NCBI GenBank assembly: GCA_014338405.1
Contig: JTDE01001385.1
Coordinates: 43,900 to 107,899 of the forward strand
Direction of reading: 5' to 3'
From: Paragonimus skrjabini miyazakii
Taxonomy: Eukaryota > Platyhelminthes > Trematoda > Plagiorchiida > Troglotrematidae
DNA length: 64,000 nucleotides
Shown: positions 12,905 through 25,198 of the stretch, in pieces
How the letters are laid out: every line of letters begins with the position of its first letter
Numbering within the stretch: the stretch's first letter is position 1
The notes under the pieces: generated by a model
The model's database searches: none
Told to the model about the DNA's origin: nothing
Seen by the model: only the letters and a program-made list of their open reading frames with translations
Translations under genes and position numbers: made by a program

Positions 12905-13392
12905 GAGACCGACTGGAAAGTCTATGGGAATGCGGCAGCTGCGATCAATTGTGGGTGATGTTCAACCTATATGAAAATCGAAATCCCCTACTACTCATCA
13001 ATAATCAGTTACTGCTCAACAAATCAATGATTTCTGTTATTTCAACTTGGAAAGAAGTCCTACTCGAGGGGTCATGGATTGAAGTTAACAGACAGTAAAT
13101 GTGTCTCCTCTCGAGGTGACCAGGCAACCTGATCATTACTCACAAGCGAAAGTGGTTGAGTTTTCACATGTGATAATTCTGTCGTACCTAACGTGAGGTC
13201 AATGGCGCAGTGGTAAACACGGTTGCCTCATGAACAGCGTGGCCGTGGTTCTAGTCCCGGCAGTGACGAGGATATGCACTGCTGACGAGCTCTAATGAGA
13301 GCAAAATTCGAGTCTAGTGCTTCTGCTGTTCGAGAGGGCCGACTGGAAAGTCTGTGGGAATGCAACAGCTGCGACCAATTGTGGGTGCTTCT
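12905..13392 (+). repeat. tRNA-like repeat unit with terminal direct repeats
   Basis: A block of about 50 bp (CCGACTGGAAAGTCT.TGGGAATGC..CAGCTGCGA.CAATTGTGGGTG) occurs at about 12909-12961 and again at about 13339-13388, making a unit of roughly 430 bp. In the middle, TGGCGCAGTGG (13203-13213) fits a Pol III A box and GGTTCTAGTCC (13247-13257) fits a B box with one mismatch; they are 44 bp apart as in tRNA-derived promoters. Two further copies lie at 31360-31900. It could be a tRNA-derived SINE in tandem or a very small terminal-repeat element; no ORF is present. Confidence 0.65.
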
Positions 13393-13509
13393 TTTCGGTT
13401 TATTTTCTTACTCACTTATTTATGTTACATGGGTTTCAATCGTGTAGTCATATTCGTGCAGATGATCATCAATGCACCAGTATTTGTCACGGGTTTCTAT
13501 CATAAATAC

Positions 13510-14769
13510 TTTCTTGTCAGTTTGTCAGTTTGACTAGTCTTTTCACGGGTACTGTTGTCTTTGAAATGGTGCAATTTCAATCGGTTCACTACTGCTGTAT
13601 ACGGTAGTATCCTTAATATGAATACTTACTCTCTCCGTGTTTAAAACCTGAGCAAGTTAGTAGCTCAAATCAGACGAATATGCTGGAGTTCAGTATCAGT
13701 GTTTTGAGCGTTCAGCTATAAGAGTTTTATTAGTACAAACTGTTAATTACGCGTACAGTGTTCAATCTGATCAACATTACAAAGAAAGGTGTCCACAAGT
13801 AATTGCATAGTCTCCGACCCGCTAAGTGTTCATTTCAAATGATGCCGGTTTCAACTTACAACATTGATGTTTTCGTACTACAGCACTGATAGCTTAATCT
13901 ACTAACTCAGGACTAACCTCCTAGTGATGTTATAGTTGTGAAACTATTTACGTTTGTGTAACGTCAATCAAAGTTAGGTGACAAACAGATTACCGTATCC
14001 AGCTTGAGTAATGGAAAGTGGTTGAACTACAGGTGCACCGTAGATATCCTCACAAATATATTTGTGAATTCAGTCCAATTAAGTGAAAAGTGATAGGCAT
14101 GCGAACTAAGTGACTTTTGATATAGGAGTTCAATAGCTTTTGGATATACGAAAACAAATATGCAATTCATGAGAATCAGGTTAACATGGCTGCTTTAGAA
14201 AAACGGACAGATTCCATATGATATTACATCCAAACTGTCCACACTCTCCCTTGGTTTTAGAAACCTAGCAACACTGCAGCAAATGTTTTGTCTACCAAAG
14301 TGTCCATTTAACTACAACTTCTAAATTTTTTTGATTTTAATTTCAAGATGACTTAGCTGGCCTTCCGGTAAAATGATTAGTTAAATGTTGTAAAAATTGA
14401 CTAAAACTAGTATACTATAATAAAAGTTTTAATAGGAAGTTCTGCAAACTATCAAACCACATCTGAGCGGATGTACCGATTCTAAGTTCCGAATGACTCT
14501 TGGTTGTGTAAAGCAGCAAAAAACTAACTATGAGTTCCCAAGATTCACTTCATGTGTAACCGTTTCGCTGCAGGACGTTTTGAGTAACAAGCAGGCAGGG
14601 GATACAGTCGGACAGTCAATATTACAACAAGAGCGTTCAAGTCAGTCGACAGTTCGGATCAACGGCCAATGAGTACTAGGCAAATCTAAACTTTTCACCC
14701 CGTGAACTAAACAGCAGAATGGCCAAATGGCAACGTCGGCAAGTTTTTTTACCACAAAGTTCAACTCAC
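13510..14769 (-). other. Intron sequence, nothing recognised
   Basis: AT-rich, with no repeat, exon or ORF that I can support. It lies just downstream of the donor of the 1281-nt exon and upstream of the coiled-coil exon. Confidence 0.45.
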
Positions 14770-16050
14770 GAGTTTATCAGAACTAGTGTTTTTGAGCTCA
14801 CAGTTCCCCATCGGCACCATTGTCGCAACTAATTCACATGCTGTTTGAAGCATTATTGGTAGAGTGTTACACACCGGGTTATGTTCCTCTTCATCTTGCC
14901 CTGTTTTGTCTTGTGAGAGCTTCGTGGCTGATCTACAGTCAGATCTCGAGGGCATTGGAAGGACCACAGCGCATGGCGGTTCATCATCTTTTAATTTGAA
15001 CCGTATATGTCCAGACGATACCGGGACAGAAATCTCTGGTTCAGCAAGTCTGGTTGAAAGCTTCCTACAAGACATTTGTGATGTTTTGGAGGCCATCTCT
15101 TGACGCATTAAATTTTCATGATCCATCGGAGACCTAAAGCATGTATTTTTTCCATTCCCCACACTCACCGATTGTAGGTTGGGCTGACATCCGTAAATAG
15201 TCGTTATTTGACTAGATGTTTTGTTCCGTTCCTTCGTCGCAGAGTGACATCTCAGTGACTTTGAATTGACACATGGCGATGGTGTGCGAGTCCATTTCGA
15301 ACCAGTAAGCCTTCGGTTTGTCCATCCGGTCTTTGAGTCAAGATTGTTTACTTTATCATAAAACGGGGAATGGAGAGTCAACAATTGTCTCGATTTTCTT
15401 TGTTTCTTTCCGTTCACTTGTTTTGTCTCAAATGTACGTAGAAACGCATCAAGGTCCTCAGAATCTTCGTCACCCGGCTCATGTTTTCCGCGGCTGTTCT
15501 TCTCGGAAGCTCTTGAGATTAAACCAGACAAATGTAGGGAGGTAGGTAAGAAAAACGACTTGGACGGACATGCTTTAATCTCTGTGACACATCCGGAGAT
15601 TTCACTAATCTTGGTACTTGGGGTATTTTTGATAGTTGACCGTTCAAGACAGTTGGCTACAAATGGATCACGCTGTGTACTACTGCCCAATCCGTGAGCA
15701 AGTCGTGCTGCAGCCGGTGGATCTGACTGTTCCCGCGACCAACGATCATTTGTTGTTTCGACCGAGTTGTTTTCGCAAGCATTCTGGGTTGGTTGATTTA
15801 AACGGTCTGCGCTAAACATTCGATGCCGCGCGGGATGTGAGTGCTGCATATTTGATAAGGCCACATTCACATTGTGCATACTCGCAAAAGCTGTGTTGGA
15901 CAACGATGACCTTCGTGTGCACAAATCCTTGGTCTGTTGTTTGCTTAGGCCCAAGGACATCGACCCCGATCTGGATAACACATTGTTCGATGTCAATGGT
16001 TCATAATATGATTTAGTATAAGAGTAGAAATTTGGATAAAATTGCTCCAT
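14770..16050 (-). CDS. Navigator gene, probable alternative first coding exon (Ser-rich)
   Basis: An open frame of 427 codons starts at an ATG in a strong Kozak-like context (AAAATGG) and ends at a perfect GTGAGT donor in phase 0. The protein is Ser/Thr/Arg-rich and looks disordered. It begins MEQFYPNFYSYTKSYYEP and has an acidic patch GDEDSEDLDAFLRTF and a basic patch NGKKQRKSRQ. I recognise no domain. No in-frame acceptor upstream fits the phase-0 end of the exon at 17558, an in-frame TGA lies about 55 bp upstream, and skipping this exon restores the conserved K-D-T-E coil. I therefore infer an internal promoter: this exon would splice in phase to 9717, giving a short isoform of which 545 codons are visible. 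Alternatively it is a lineage-specific cassette whose acceptor I missed. Confidence 0.6.
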
Positions 16051-16199
16051 TTTCGTAAGGTGTCCTCCAGCGACGTTTGGTCGTAGTGACCGGGGTTTCC
16101 GCGAACTTATCAGTGGGGTTCAGTTGACTGTCCTGATGCAAACCAGGACAGCACCATGTTGCAATAGGTGCACTGGCAAGAATAACCGGCTGACTGGTT

Positions 16200-16440
16200 T
16201 AAATAAAACCCAGGGAAGAGTGCGATGATCTGCCTGACTGGTGGAGGAACCGGAGCGTCGTCGATATTGGTAGATATGCACAGGATGTGACAGGCAGGAA
16301 TAGGCTGACGTGTGTGCGCGCAAATCTTGAACCCTGGTCAACTGGGGATGTGGCTAGTGCAAAATGTCCTAGTGTGCACGCGTATATTTGTGTAGGTATG
16401 TTGTGTCGTGCGTACATACCGATAGCGCGTGCGCGAAGAA
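16200..16440 (-). promoter_or_regulatory. Candidate CpG-rich internal promoter region
   Basis: By my count about 17 CpG occur within these 240 bp, including clustered GCGCG words at 16315-16320 and 16425-16436. This is dense against the AT-rich surroundings. It lies 150-390 bp upstream of the ATG of the 1281-nt exon. No certain TATA box or start element can be named. The promoter role is inferred from position and composition only. Confidence 0.3.
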
Positions 16441-17557
16441 ACCAACTGTTGTGCACAAACCCATAGAAATAATCATGAAATAAGTCAACACAAACGTTTC
16501 ATCTTCTAATAACCCACCGGTGGTAATAATATGTGTTTTTACGGTAACACTGAAAAGATAATCCAAAGATAGAACCTATCAGTGACCTGATGACTACTTC
16601 ACATCTTCTATGCTTCTCCCACTTAGTGAATATTAATAAATTACACATGATCAGCTTTGTAAGTGAACAGTGACTAGAATTTGATTAGAATTGCGTAAAT
16701 GATATCCATTTTCTTGATAGAGGATTAAGAAGGAATTAAGCGAAGATACGCACTGATCTTGAGCATGTATGTATGCGCTTGTGTTTAATCTTTGCATGGC
16801 AGTTTGTTGCAGAGCAAATCTCTTCATGTCGTACGTCAAACTCTTTCTGGTGAAAAACGTGGCGTGTGTTTTAACTGAACTACTATGCAGACATAATCAA
16901 ACCTCTCTTGACCGTTTCAACCGGTTTGGAAGTTTGGTTTCAAAGACAAACTTTCATTTTGACGACCGTTTCAACCCAAAAGACATACAACCTCATCCGG
17001 ATAATATATTGATCTCCAAGCCTCATGGTTTTAGATGACTTGGTTCACTGGTTTGTTAGCCTCATGTTAATATCGAGTCAAATTGTACATGAAATTGCTC
17101 ACACACATTCGTTTTCTGGCAGCATTCATTTCGCGAAGTTTCGATCAGCAGATCCGCCGCTCAACAATCCGCCGTTAAATGGACCTTCCAGAGAACTAGT
17201 AATGTACTAAGTTGAGATGGACTGTTGGTATTTAGTCGCCTTTATGATATTATCTATAAGTTGGTGATAGACTGAGAAGCTGTTGCTCATGCATTTTACC
17301 ATCAGTTGTAGAGAATGCAAAAAAATCATTTGATTGATATTTTAGCATATATATATACTTCGTTTCATTATATAAGTGTGCCTATTTTTTTGGATTTATT
17401 CGCAAGAGAAATAAAACGATCCTATAGAGGTTATCCTGCGCTTTTTAAAGCACGCAACTGAAACAATAAAGACCGTGTTCGTATCTGATCTGATCGGCTA
17501 ACATAACACAAGTGAAAAACGGAAGCAACATCCGAATATGTTAAGGATTTAACATAC

Positions 17558-17632
17558 CTTATCCGTTAATTGTGCCCTGAGAGCACATATTTGTATAGTT
17601 GACTGTTTCAGTTCCTTCTTAAGTCGTTCGAT
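17558..17632 (-). CDS. Neuron navigator homologue, 25-codon coiled-coil exon
   Basis: The exon is bounded by a TTTTCCAG acceptor and a GTATGT donor and is in phase 0 at both ends. It encodes IERLKKELKQSTIQ followed by ICALRAQLTDK, which matches the NAV coil S.IRKLRREL..SQEKVSALTTQL in length and heptad positions. Its final Lys joins DTEIYELH of the exon at 9717 to give the K-D-T-E motif conserved in NAVs. In human NAVs about 30 more residues separate these two pieces, so the fluke coil would be shorter unless a further exon was missed. The coil lies upstream of the AAA+ domain. Confidence 0.7.
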
Positions 17633-18186
17633 CTGGAAAAGAGGCCAGTACATACGTTCAATGTAGGAATTGCATTGCAAACATGGAAAATTCTTCAGTT
17701 AGATAAAACGCAAGTAAGGGAAATACATGAGCTATGCACAACTTTCGAAGAGGTTAGGGAACTAGAATACTTGGAGTCAATTCATTGGCAACAAAAGTAT
17801 GAGGCCCGATGGATATTGGCCTGAACCCTGGTTGCTTAGATTGTTTCTGTCTAGCTTTTGACAGTTTGATAAGATTCAGTCCACATGTGATGTAGTAAGT
17901 CAGACGACAGTATAATCATGGGCTTATAAAAGCTTAACAATTTTCACAGCGTGAATACGTTTATAATGATGATAGGTGTACAGTGATCTCACTTCAAGTT
18001 GAATTGAAAACAATTAAACTTGGACGAGTATTAGGAATATAGCGGTTGGAGTCCAAATGTGATTGTAGAGTAAGTGAACAAGGTGTATAGTTAAAATTTC
18101 AGAAAAGGGTGTGTTAATGAGCTGAAACCATCACCGGCACTCGTCACACCTCATTTGTAAATTCTCTTTGACAATGTAAAACGTAC

Positions 18187-18242
18187 CGTAACATGCAGAT
18201 TAACTTCAATGTGTTGAAAAAAGTATGACAGTTCACTTCGAT
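18187..18242 (-). CDS. Neuron navigator homologue, 56-nt linking exon
   Basis: The acceptor ATTTTTCAG and the donor GTACGT are both strong. The exon starts with the 2 nt required by the exon ending at 25199 (G+AT, Asp) and ends in phase 0 as required by 17632. It encodes RSELSYFFQH then IEVNLHVT. The sequence itself is not diagnostic; the call rests on splice sites, phase and position between the Ser-rich region and the coil, where vertebrate NAVs have a short Ser/Glu-rich link. Confidence 0.5.
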
Positions 18243-19480
18243 CTGAAAAATCTCATTTTTAAGAAACACTGCATGAGTATATATAGTTCGAATAAAACAG
18301 AAGCCGGTCCTCAGATTGCTTGCTGATTGATTCTGTTTGCCTACTTCCCATTTGACTGGCTTGTGTCGGTGGGCAGCCTCGAATGTATTTGTTTTACCCA
18401 GCAGAGTTTTGTGTTACCTGGGGTTCCAACAGTGGACTGTGTGATTCCAACTAACCACTGTGACCTGTCATTTATAGCAAGTCAGGTGGTTGGCTACTAT
18501 ACGCAGGCAAACTGAGGTTGCTTATTACGTATGTCTTGCGTGGATTCGTCGGCTAGACATCCACGAAAATGCTCACTGAACAGACGTCTCCGGCACAAAA
18601 CGTGAATTATATTGCGTAGTTAGTAAACATGGATGGTACTGTGAAATGTCAACTAGTTCTCGAATTGTTATAAGAATGTCAGCTGACACTGTTAACTGCA
18701 AATGGTACTCTTACTACGTTCAGCATGTTGAAAATGTTCGCACAAATGTGTATAGCCGCACAGTTGATAAAACAGCCATTTTAAATGCACAGAGCGATGA
18801 TTTAAAAAGCCATTAATTCCGGTGATTGTATTTACCTCTTGCCTCCAGCACATCCATCTGTAATAAATGGATTTTTAAAATGACGACAATACACTCGATT
18901 ATACCGACTTTTGCGTAAGTTCTCCGTGTGCTATTTTCCACTAAACTCTGTTAGTTTAGCTATTCCCGCGGATCGCATAAAGATTATTATCATACGTAAA
19001 AAAAAATTATATTTTAGATTTACTGGCTACTACTGGCAACTGACCATTTCCTATAGAAAATAGAAGATTGCGAGACCAGCATATTAGTTTTATGTTTTAC
19101 TACTGGTCAACGTTTAAGTAGTAAAATCAACAATGCTTGGACAAAGTAAGAGAACCATGACGGACAAACTGCATATGCATAGCTTTATCAAATAAACATT
19201 AAATAAAGGTTGAGGTAATGTTATTGCTACTGAGGCTGAAAATATGACACGTTGGTGAATGTTATACGAAAGTCAAACTCACATGGTTCAGTTGGATTCT
19301 GGCCGAAGTGTCTAAAAACCCATGGAAAGCAGAACGTAAAACAACTTTTTTCGTTAATTAGTTTAAAAAAATATGTCTGAGACAGATTTTGAACAATTGA
19401 CCTGTTCGACACATTCTTCCGCATTCTGCCAGTTACAAGCTGTACTCTATGGGTCGTTATAGTAAAATTTTACGAACGAA
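18243..19480 (-). other. Intron sequence, nothing recognised
   Basis: Part of the roughly 7-kb navigator intron between 25199 and 18242. A 22-nt exon-like segment near 18861 was considered and rejected on phase. No repeat is recognised. Confidence 0.4.
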
Positions 19481-19489
19481 CTCGCAGAG

Positions 19490-20890
19490 TGAAGAATGTT
19501 CCCGATGGGTTTCTACAACATACGCGAATAGCGTAAAAAGTGTTTCCGGCCTAGTTGTTCGAATGGGCGCAAAGTTACTTGATAACAGTGGAAAACCCGT
19601 TTCATAAAGTCGAAACCGAGATCGAATACAGACAATTGCAAAGTTTGCTTGCTACTAAAAGCAAATCAGACAGTATTACAAATGAATAGTATCGCAGGGG
19701 ACTGTTGCAAGAATTTTGAGCTTCAGGTGAATTCGAACCGGCTGCGGGAACTGTACTCCGCCAAAGGATATGCGTTCTGTGAAAAGAACTACGATTTCAC
19801 ACCGGGACCACAGAAATTTCACGATTGGACCAGTACACCCGTTATTCATACCGACTTTGGAAATCCATTGAAGAAACCGGGATATTGACTGTCCCAGTGG
19901 GAGCTATTAGGTGGTAAAAGCGTACCAGATCAACTGGTTTATGAAAGGACCCGACTTTCAAAGTTGTAAATTTAAACATACTATACATTTTTACCCGTAA
20001 CCCGATTAGACGGATGGGCTAGCTCGAGATGCCGATTGAGGAACAGCCTACCACGTGAGGGTTAATTCAGGAATCAGCAGGGTTTTACCCCACGAAACAC
20101 ACAAGTTATTTGACGATGCTACGATACGGCATATGTTACCCTGCGACGAAAAAGTTTCTGATGTTCCCAACAGGATCACATGGGCTCCCCAGACGGCGTG
20201 CTTTTCGTCTCGGGTGCTATTCGTACGGATAAGTCTAGCCAGTACCCACCCTGGCAAATCCTGAGGAAGGCATACTAATCTTCTCGATGATCACCGGTTC
20301 CAACGGGTAGGTAAGGCGTGCCGGGTACCTTGAATGGCTGAACACCGTTCGAAGGGCATATGAGCTAATCTGGTTGTCGGTCAGACGATAAAAATCAAGC
20401 GTCATGACCACTACGTCGGTCTTAAACTTTCCGGCTGGACAGATCTAGTACATCAGGTCCGCTTTCGTTGGTGAATCCTTGGGCTGTTGCGCCGCTTCGG
20501 TTGCAACCTCCTATAATTTATATTAGGCATTCTCGGTGGGTGGGCTTCATCCGTAGGACGTATGAACCGAACCACTACTGGTTACCGACTCCCAATGGAC
20601 TGTGAAGTCCGTCCTTTGCAACGCTGCCCTGTAAATCCGGCTTCTTTCGAACCAAAGGTCTTGAGTGCCCTACCCAGGCCAGCACTCTTCTTCGGCGTGG
20701 GCAACCGAAGAGTGTTCTGCCTTCACAACCATGAACTTATAAACGTACATTAGTTACGAATTTTATCTCATCATCCTACAGTGACCATTCGGACAAGGTT
20801 TCAACGGTCAGTTTAGCTGCCGTAACACACTGTACAGCACCAAACCAATTTGCTTAATTTTACCTTATCTTTTTAACTAACTCTTAACTT
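19490..20890 (+). repeat. Probable retroelement 5' region, unassigned
   Basis: This stretch is GC-richer than the flanking intron and precedes the RTE-like relic directly. It holds a broken reading frame with FTPGPQKFHDWTSTPV (about 19790-19840) and overlapping ORFs on both strands at 20048-20264, with no recognisable domain. I infer that it is the 5' part of the same element or an older insertion; the boundary is not visible. Confidence 0.3.
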
Positions 20891-20899
20891 GGTGACCCC

Positions 20900-23500
20900 C
20901 AACCTTGTTTTCAGACACACCGGGGACTTGCCTCATTTGGTGCTCGTGACATAAGCCATAGCCAGAATGATACTGTGTAAATACTAAGGGTGTTGCCTGG
21001 AGGACACAAACTTCTACTTACCCCGCGATCACCATACAAGTCATTGTTCGAATATATAAAACTAAGTCAGAAGGCAGCTTTCCTATGTATTTTGGAGCCC
21101 CTCGCGATCAATATCTATTATCTTGTTGAAACACGGCTTTCAGATTTTAGCTCACTACTACGATTAGAGCACCGAGAAGAGCTCATCACAAACGCAATCT
21201 GTTTGTTGTTACGAAATATGTTCCCATAGGCTGTAATCCCGACACAGACAAAGATTATTCTTATCACCAGCTCAACAGCCTTCTGCGTGCAGTGCGGCGC
21301 ATGGATACCGTAGTACGAACAGAAGACATGAACGCTCAAGTACACAGGCTAAGCGCCGACCAGCGTGACTCAGGTGGTCCACATTTACGGTACTCGTCAA
21401 ACAGACAACAGTGAACTTTTGGTGCAGCTCTATGTTGATACCGGTCTGTTTCTGGCAAATACCAGTTTTCGACGTTCTAGGCGCCAATTCGCCACCTGAC
21501 GACTTCCACCGCCGAGTCAATCGTGAACCCAGATTGATCACAGCCGTAAGCTATCAGTGGTGTGGCTGTTTCTAAAAGTGAAAGTCAATCTGTAGCATCT
21601 GCGCAGATTCTGATCATGCCCTTGTATGTGCCAAGTCCCCACTACGCTTTGGCGGAGGCCACTACAAACTGACGTATCTAAACTAGCAGGTACAAAAAGG
21701 TTCTACGCTTACCAGTTTGCGCCTGCCCCTAGTCTAGGCCCCCACTCACCATACGACCTTGAGGCACATTGGGCACATATACGGCACACAGTGCATAAAT
21801 GAGGCACTACCTCGTGTGATACTACTGCTTGTTCAGCTGCCAACCGTTGAGTCCATATATGATCACTAAAGCTTCTTGACATCCGTCGGAATACTCCATC
21901 CAGCAGTGAGTACAATTCAGCTCGCGAGGCTACTCGCTATGAACTCCGGTAGCGACTACGAAAGGACCACGGGGCCTGGCGTGCCTCCTCGAGATGGAGC
22001 AAGTCGCTGCAACCCGGAACCCTCGAAAGTCTCTCCATCTCAAGTGAGCAGCGGATAGCAGGTGTGACTGAGGCAATCTGCGACGCCAGTGGTAAGCTTA
22101 TTTAAAACCTGTAATTAAGTCTAAGATGATGGACGAAACACTTCCAACAGCAATTCAATTGGCCAACCGCGCCACTGACTAAGCCTACAGGCTGCTCCTG
22201 TGTTCACTGGTCTGTTGACATTTCTCTGCCGTCAGAAACAGAAGCCTTTCTCGAGATCACGTCTCTGAGACATCACAGGACACCTGGCTCAGACGAACTC
22301 CTTTCTGCTCTTTTCGTAGATGAAGGTTTCGTCTTATTTAAAGAGCTGAAAGCTCTGCTTCAGAAACCGAACCAGTGCAGTTCCAAATGACGGGTTTAAC
22401 TAACATCCTTCCCATTTTCAAAAAGGGCTCACGCACTTCGTGTGCAAATCCCTTAGGGATCATCCTCATTCTTATTGCATCAAAGTTGCTGGTATCCCTT
22501 CCACTTCGCAGACTAAGCGAAACACGCCAGAAGCCCATTCGTGGGGCGCAAGTTGGTTTTCGCCCTGACCGTGGCTGTACAGATCACATCTTTGCACATC
22601 GCCAGATGCTTGAACTCCGCCGACCACATAAAAAGCCAACAGTTGCTATCTTCCTGGACGTCGGACGAGCCTTCAGTTTGGTTGAGAGAACTGCAATCTG
22701 TGACCCTGGAGATTGTATCGGCACTGGTGGAATGTCTGACAAGATCGTAAATCGCATAGCAAAGGCTACGATGGCGTTTGCTAATTTACGCCACCGTTTG
22801 TGTCAGTAGGACCTTAAGCTTTCTATAACGGGTCGAGTGCATAGTACCACTGGAAGGACAATCCCACTGTACGGCTGCGAAGTTTGGTCAGTTCGCCCAG
22901 AGGATGTCCACAAAATATTTGTTTTCGACCATCAGTGTCTCCGATGCATCAGCGGCGTGTGGTAGGAACACCGTGTTAACAGGGATGCAGTTCACCGACG
23001 TGTCTTCGGAACGGATAAACTCTGTCAGCCACTGAGCATATTTATCTCGTATTACAGACTTCGCTGACGCGGCCACATTTTACATATCTCAAATCACCAT
23101 CTGCCACATCGTGCCTTGTTTGCGAGTGGTAGGCTAGACTGAAAGCGGCAGACCGGTGGTCAGCGCATGGCTTGAATTCGGGATACAAATATATGCATGT
23201 TGAATCTGGTTTCAGTAGGGAGCTTCCGGCTTCTTGGCTGGAATGCGAAATAAAATGAACACCTTCGGTTCAGGACGCTGTCTGATATAGCGAAGAACAG
23301 GACAATGGCGCTGGTGTTACCAATCTCAGTGTACATCGCTGTATTCTTTTCTCATTTATCTCTTTGCATCTGCCTTCCTTCTTTTTCCCAAACTTTACTA
23401 TTTTTATCATATTCTAACACACTTGTCATTGTATGTGACCACTGCGTCTCATATATAAATATATATATATATTTGTACAATCAACACTCAGTTCCTTTAA
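20900..23500 (+). pseudogene. RTE-like LINE relic: endonuclease plus truncated reverse transcriptase
   Basis: From 21241 the plus strand reads DYSYHQLNSLLR then VVRTEDMNAQVHRLSADQRD, the APE-type endonuclease block (usually GDMNAQVGRLS). Next come LFLANTSFRRSRR and TQIDH (21440-21545), the end of the endonuclease. HWAHIRHTVHK and LLDIRRNTPSSSEYNSA (21750-21930) belong to the linker. The RT follows at 22380-22700: FKKGSRTSCAN, GFRPDRGCTDHIF, then FLDVGRAFSLVERTA (motif A). The text then jumps to MSDKIVNRIAKATMAFANLR and LYGCEVWSVRPEDVHKI, typical of the C-terminus, so motifs B to D including the catalytic [FY]ADD are deleted. Many frameshifts and stops occur. The relic lies antisense in the navigator intron. 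Confidence 0.7.
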
Positions 23501-25198
23501 CGTAGTTTAGAAAACGTTTCTTGGAACAGATTTTGAAATGCAAACATTTTGATGGCTTCTCCCCAGTAGCGATTAGAAGATAACGTTAAATTATATGGAG
23601 TCATAGAAACATAAATTTGGATAGCAGCCAAGATATCAGGGGCTACTTCATTCTATAATCATTGATTTTTGTTATCGGATGTGCTGGGCTTATTCGGAGT
23701 TCAGAAATCCAGAGGTAATAGCTTTCTCTGTATGGGTACGAATTCAACGTAAATCTGCTAGACATAAAAAGTGAACAAAGTCTGATGCTCGTCACCTTTT
23801 TCTGTACACACTAGACATGCAGTTTGGCTTTTCATTATCCTTGTACAATTGGCTCCCCACTGAAGCTAATACCGTTAAAAATTTCATGAAGAAATGTCCA
23901 CAAACAGTGTCATCACAAACTGATTCGTTGCTAGCGTATACCCCAATCAAATAAGGACACCAGAATAAATTTCAAGGTGTCACTGTATTCCAATGAAATC
24001 ACAATTGTAGATAACTTATTTGTGAGTTAGCTGTACCGTCTATTTCTGACTGAAAGGAGTTAGTGAACCAGTATTACGAGCAATTACTGGAACAGTGCAG
24101 AAACTCAATCTACATGAGGCACTAGGTAGCATTGTAATTTTATACGCATACCTGATGACTAAAAACTACCATGAGATCGATCTCATACTTCCAGCGAATT
24201 TCGACCGTCAAGCATGTTACTTATGCCACCTCACCAAATAAAAGTCCGATTGTGGTTTTAATAATATATCAAAGTAAGATATAAGTTCATTTGTTACATT
24301 TTTGTGAGTTATGCAGTTATGACTGAAGATAATAATAGTTCTTAAGTAAGAAAAAATTCTTGAACACGAATTCTATTTACGATTATACCTACTAGCAATT
24401 TTGGTGTATTCAGTTTACAAAGATTGAGGTCAACCGCGTTTTGCTTCTCGAAAATCCAGTGGCGTTTTCGTCCCTCTGGTTTTATAAATGGTTGGGTTGA
24501 CCTGGCCTGTTGCCTTAAGTTTCAACCAGTTTGGGGGAAATCCTTGGCATCAAACTCATGAGTGTTAAATGTAGTTGACAAGGCTGGAGTAGGAACATCT
24601 TTGGAACCCAAACGCCTACACAGTTAGCAATTCAGTACATGTCAATCTTTTCTGGTAAGGATGAATATGACGGAGAGTTGGTTCTGAGCACAAACGGCAT
24701 TGGTTATATATAGATGCTTCATAACTAATCAGAAGTTACTGGTTGTGACTGTTCATTATGACCGTAGAAGTTGACTCATTACCGATTTTGTCAGTAAAGA
24801 TCAGTAAGTTCTATCAGCAGGAAAATAATGAATTGCCGAAATGAACTTACTACTGCGTTCTTTAACTGCTCGCCATGCCTGACACTGATCTATGTCCCGA
24901 TCATTCTTTTAGTCCAGAACAAGTTACACGACTGTAAACAGACGTGTGATACTGACGAAGTCACGTTCATCTGTTTGGTTGGACTATTTAATACTGGCGC
25001 CCTCAAACACTCAGGCCAGTAAAAGTGAAACTGTGCATTTAAACTCCCAGCAAACGAAGCAAAAAATACCACCGTAATAATTATTAACGATAATGAAGGT
25101 GGCCTCTGATTTAAGATGTCGTCCATCTCGTTTTACATGTTCTTTAATGTAAATAACTGTAAATAACTTCCGGCTATTTGGAAAGAGCATTGATTTAC
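23501..25198 (-). other. Intron sequence; nothing recognised beyond a TA tract at its left border
   Basis: A (TA)n tract lies at about 23450-23472, at the tail of the LINE relic. I see no exon or further repeat that I can support. The ORF 24828-25022 has no recognisable domain. Confidence 0.4.

Noticed and set aside
15318..15545. Plus-strand ORFs opposite the 1281-nt navigator exon (14864-15103, 15318-15545)
   Set aside because: Shadows of the minus-strand coding frame.
18839..18860. 22-nt micro-exon on the minus strand encoding MDVLEAR
   Set aside because: Good splice words, but its phases fit neither 25199 nor 18242, and including it would break the open frame.
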